From NCBI GenBank assembly GCA_009792885.1, contig WMCF01000025.1, positions 10,380,123 through 10,444,122 on the forward strand: a stretch of DNA of 64,000 bases, given 5' to 3'. This DNA is from Eremophila alpestris peregrina. Taxonomy: Eukaryota; Chordata; Aves; Passeriformes; Alaudidae. Shown here in pieces: positions 63,604 to 64,000 of this stretch. Below the pieces are notes generated by a model, which worked only from the letters and a program-made list of their open reading frames with translations, did not search any database and had not been told where the DNA came from. Position 1 is the first letter of the stretch, and every line of letters begins with the position of its first letter. A program made the translations under genes and the position numbers.

Positions 63604-64000
63604 AGGCTATGATGGCTCCCAAGAGGTTGTAGAGGCAGACTGTGTTGGTAGGGCTGGATATTGAAACTATCAACAGATTATCTGGGCATCTCCAAGCACA
63701 GCAAACTGTCCTGCTGGAATAGCAGTCAGTTCTGTGACTGTGAGCATAATATGGGAAAAGAATAAACTGAAGCTTAGCAGAAAAACATTACAGTGTGGGA
63801 GACTGCTCTTAAGACAGAATAAGAACAGAAAGGAAAAGAAGGAATAAGTCTGAAGAGATGTATAGAGGTTTTTTTGCTATTGTAGTTTACTTGTATCATA
63901 TATTTTGTCTTATGCCCTTCTGTTACCATTCTGTTTCCCATATCCAGTACTTGGAAACCATTCCCAACGATCACCACTGAGTGACTGATCTTTATGGAAG
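63604..64000. other. Right edge, no feature recognised
   Basis: About 400 bp of mixed-composition sequence to the window end. No repeat or exon is recognised. Confidence 0.5.

Overview
This window reads as nuclear DNA from a bird, most likely a neoavian such as a passerine. It is AT-rich by eye and has no recognisable protein-coding exon, tRNA, rRNA or CRISPR array. The lineage call rests on the interspersed repeats: 3' pieces of CR1 LINEs (the dominant LINE of birds and other reptiles) and three LTRs of one endogenous-retrovirus LTR group that I recognise from bird genomes. I saw no mammalian-type SINEs. The layout fits a gene desert or the inside of a very large intron on a macrochromosome.

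Region by region: 1-1.04 kb has no feature I can name. A short CR1 tail on the minus strand (about 1043-1330) is followed by a minus-strand solo LTR (about 1551-2122). From 2.1 to 15.5 kb there is AT-rich sequence with homopolymers, a GTT repeat and a perfect 22-bp palindrome at 10137-10158. A GC-rich island lies at about 15.53-16.03 kb. From 16 to 23.9 kb there is more AT-rich sequence, with an ATT microsatellite next to a perfect hairpin (19.81-19.89 kb) and another hairpin at 21160-21188. A 1.1-kb CR1 on the plus strand (about 23.88-25.0 kb) keeps a readable reverse-transcriptase FADD motif. A plus-strand LTR follows at about 25.94-26.56 kb. Then come 8 kb of AT-rich sequence, a minus-strand CR1 (34.88-35.71 kb) and another 6 kb without a call. 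An old, internally deleted CR1 on the plus strand (about 41.64-43.2 kb) carries an A37-GG-A35 tract. Seven kb later a third minus-strand CR1 (50.39-51.72 kb) appears to be split by a roughly 600-bp insertion bounded by a 5-bp direct repeat. A plus-strand LTR with TG...CA ends lies at 51.93-52.52 kb. The last 11.5 kb is AT-rich, with a hairpin at 57.51 kb, a 48-nt pure pyrimidine tract at 58.56 kb and an unrecognised 139-codon reading frame near the right edge.

No genes act together here; the content is repeat history. The CR1 copies come from at least three subfamilies of different age and are all 5'-truncated and broken. The LTRs have no internal viral genes beside them. I did not find a new biological system. 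The most unusual signals are four short, near-perfect inverted repeats that look like recent template-switch mutations, the nested insertion inside the 50-kb CR1, and the isolated GC-rich island. All repeat calls are from memory of family sequences; no database search was run.
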